Assembly: GCA_001796935.1 (NCBI GenBank)
Contig: MGNX01000079.1
Coordinates: 20,392 to 33,169, forward strand
Direction of reading: 5' to 3'
Source: Chloroflexi bacterium RBG_16_60_22
Lineage (GTDB): Bacteria > Chloroflexota > Dehalococcoidia > Dehalococcoidales > RBG-16-60-22
Length of the DNA stretch: 12,778 nucleotides
Numbering within the stretch: position 1 is the stretch's first letter; every line of letters begins with the position of its first letter. Of the stretch, positions 12,395 through 12,778 are shown piece after piece. The notes beneath the pieces were generated by a model. The model was not told the DNA's origin and searched no databases. It saw only the letters and a program-made list of their open reading frames with translations. Both the position numbers and the translations under genes were made by a program.

Positions 12395-12778
12395 TTAGCT
12401 CTGCTGCCATTCCTGTATGATTTCCTTTATTTCCTTCAAATCATCGAGGAGTTCCTCGGTGGTGACATCCGGCAATGCGTTGATGAGGTTGGCCAGCGGG
12501 TTTTCGTCCTCCTCCTCATTGCTGAAGAGGTTATTGAAGGAATCATCCCCCTTCGGTTTGGCCGGGGCCGCGGCCTCCGCCGGAGCGGCCCTGGCGGTGG
12601 CGTCCGCTAGCTTGACCTTTTCCTCTTCGCCGGTCGCCGGGGCGGCAACGGGACCGCCCCCTTCCACCATCTTTACCACTTTCACGACTTCTCCGGGTGT
12701 GCCAGCCACGTCGATAACAGAATCGAACTCAATATCTTCACCGTTGTCATCCGGGGCTACCTCCAGCTCTCCCAGGGG
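12395..12778 (-). CDS. Acidic protein of unknown function, C-terminal part only
   Basis: The reading frame is open from the right edge to a TAA at 12395 and gives the last 127 residues of a larger protein. A GTG at 12709 could start a 104-aa version, but the frame upstream is open and similarly acidic ('GELEVAPDDNGEDIEFDSVI'), so truncation by the window is more likely. The visible part has an acidic segment, an Ala/Pro/Glu-rich low-complexity linker, and a conserved-looking acidic end 'NPLANLINALPDVTTEELLD' followed by a charged helix (KEIKEIIQEWQQS). I do not recognise the family. The C-terminal segment could be a docking helix. It is upstream of the signalling operon on the same strand. 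Confidence 0.75.
   Translation of the reverse strand, partial: PLGELEVAPDDNGEDIEFDSVIDVAGTPGEVVKVVKMVEGGGPVAAPATGEEEKVKLADATARAAPAEAAAPAKPKGDDSFNNLFSNEEEDENPLANLINALPDVTTEELLDDLKEIKEIIQEWQQS

Noticed and set aside
12186..12410. Minus-strand open frame of 74 codons before the membrane kinase
   Set aside because: It overlaps the end of the acidic protein gene, has no convincing ribosome site, and its Gly/Arg/Pro/Ser-rich composition looks like translated structured non-coding DNA.
1..12778. CRISPR array, insertion sequence with transposase, prophage or toxin-antitoxin genes
   Set aside because: I found no regularly spaced repeats, transposase or integrase motifs, and no recognisable toxin or antitoxin. 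The tRNA gene has no visible duplicated 3' end nearby that would mark an integrated element.

Overview
The window looks like chromosomal DNA of a GC-rich, probably uncultured bacterium. My best guess is a Chloroflexota of the Dehalococcoidia type. This rests on the 46-aa CxxC...CxxC protein of DUF5679 type, lipoprotein TRAP solute receptors with Ala/Pro linkers, and a TGTCACCCTGAG-type inverted repeat. It is an inference from remembered families, not a search result. Nearly every gene is on the minus strand; the exceptions are the DUF5679 gene and a VOC-fold protein.

Left part (1-3817, minus strand, read right to left): a transport/catabolism cluster behind one good promoter (3942-3970). Two paralogous TRAP-type (DctP) substrate-binding lipoproteins are followed by two paralogous amidohydrolases, the second cut by the window edge. 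No TRAP permease is present. Both receptors seem to lack the usual carboxylate-binding arginine, and both amidohydrolases lack the first His of the HxH metal motif.

Middle (3818-7373): a divergent promoter region, the plus-strand DUF5679 gene, a two-way terminator, tRNA-Lys(CTT) with its own promoter, and a 72-aa unknown protein. Then come an exported unknown protein, a receiver-only protein with a degenerate active site, a VOC-fold protein on the plus strand, and a free-standing MetH-activation-domain protein read from the minus strand.

Right part (7374-12778): a repeat and a terminator, then a tightly packed minus-strand signalling operon. In order of transcription it holds a membrane histidine kinase, a protein of two receivers only, a receiver-GAF-histidine kinase and an OmpR-type DNA-binding regulator. 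This gives two kinases, four intact receivers and no HPt domain, with start/stop overlaps that suggest tight co-expression. Upstream lie a structured non-coding stretch and the C-terminus of an acidic unknown protein running off the right edge.

The best candidates for something undescribed are the four-gene signalling operon, the pair of altered amidohydrolases with two orphan receptors, and the degenerate receiver beside an exported protein.
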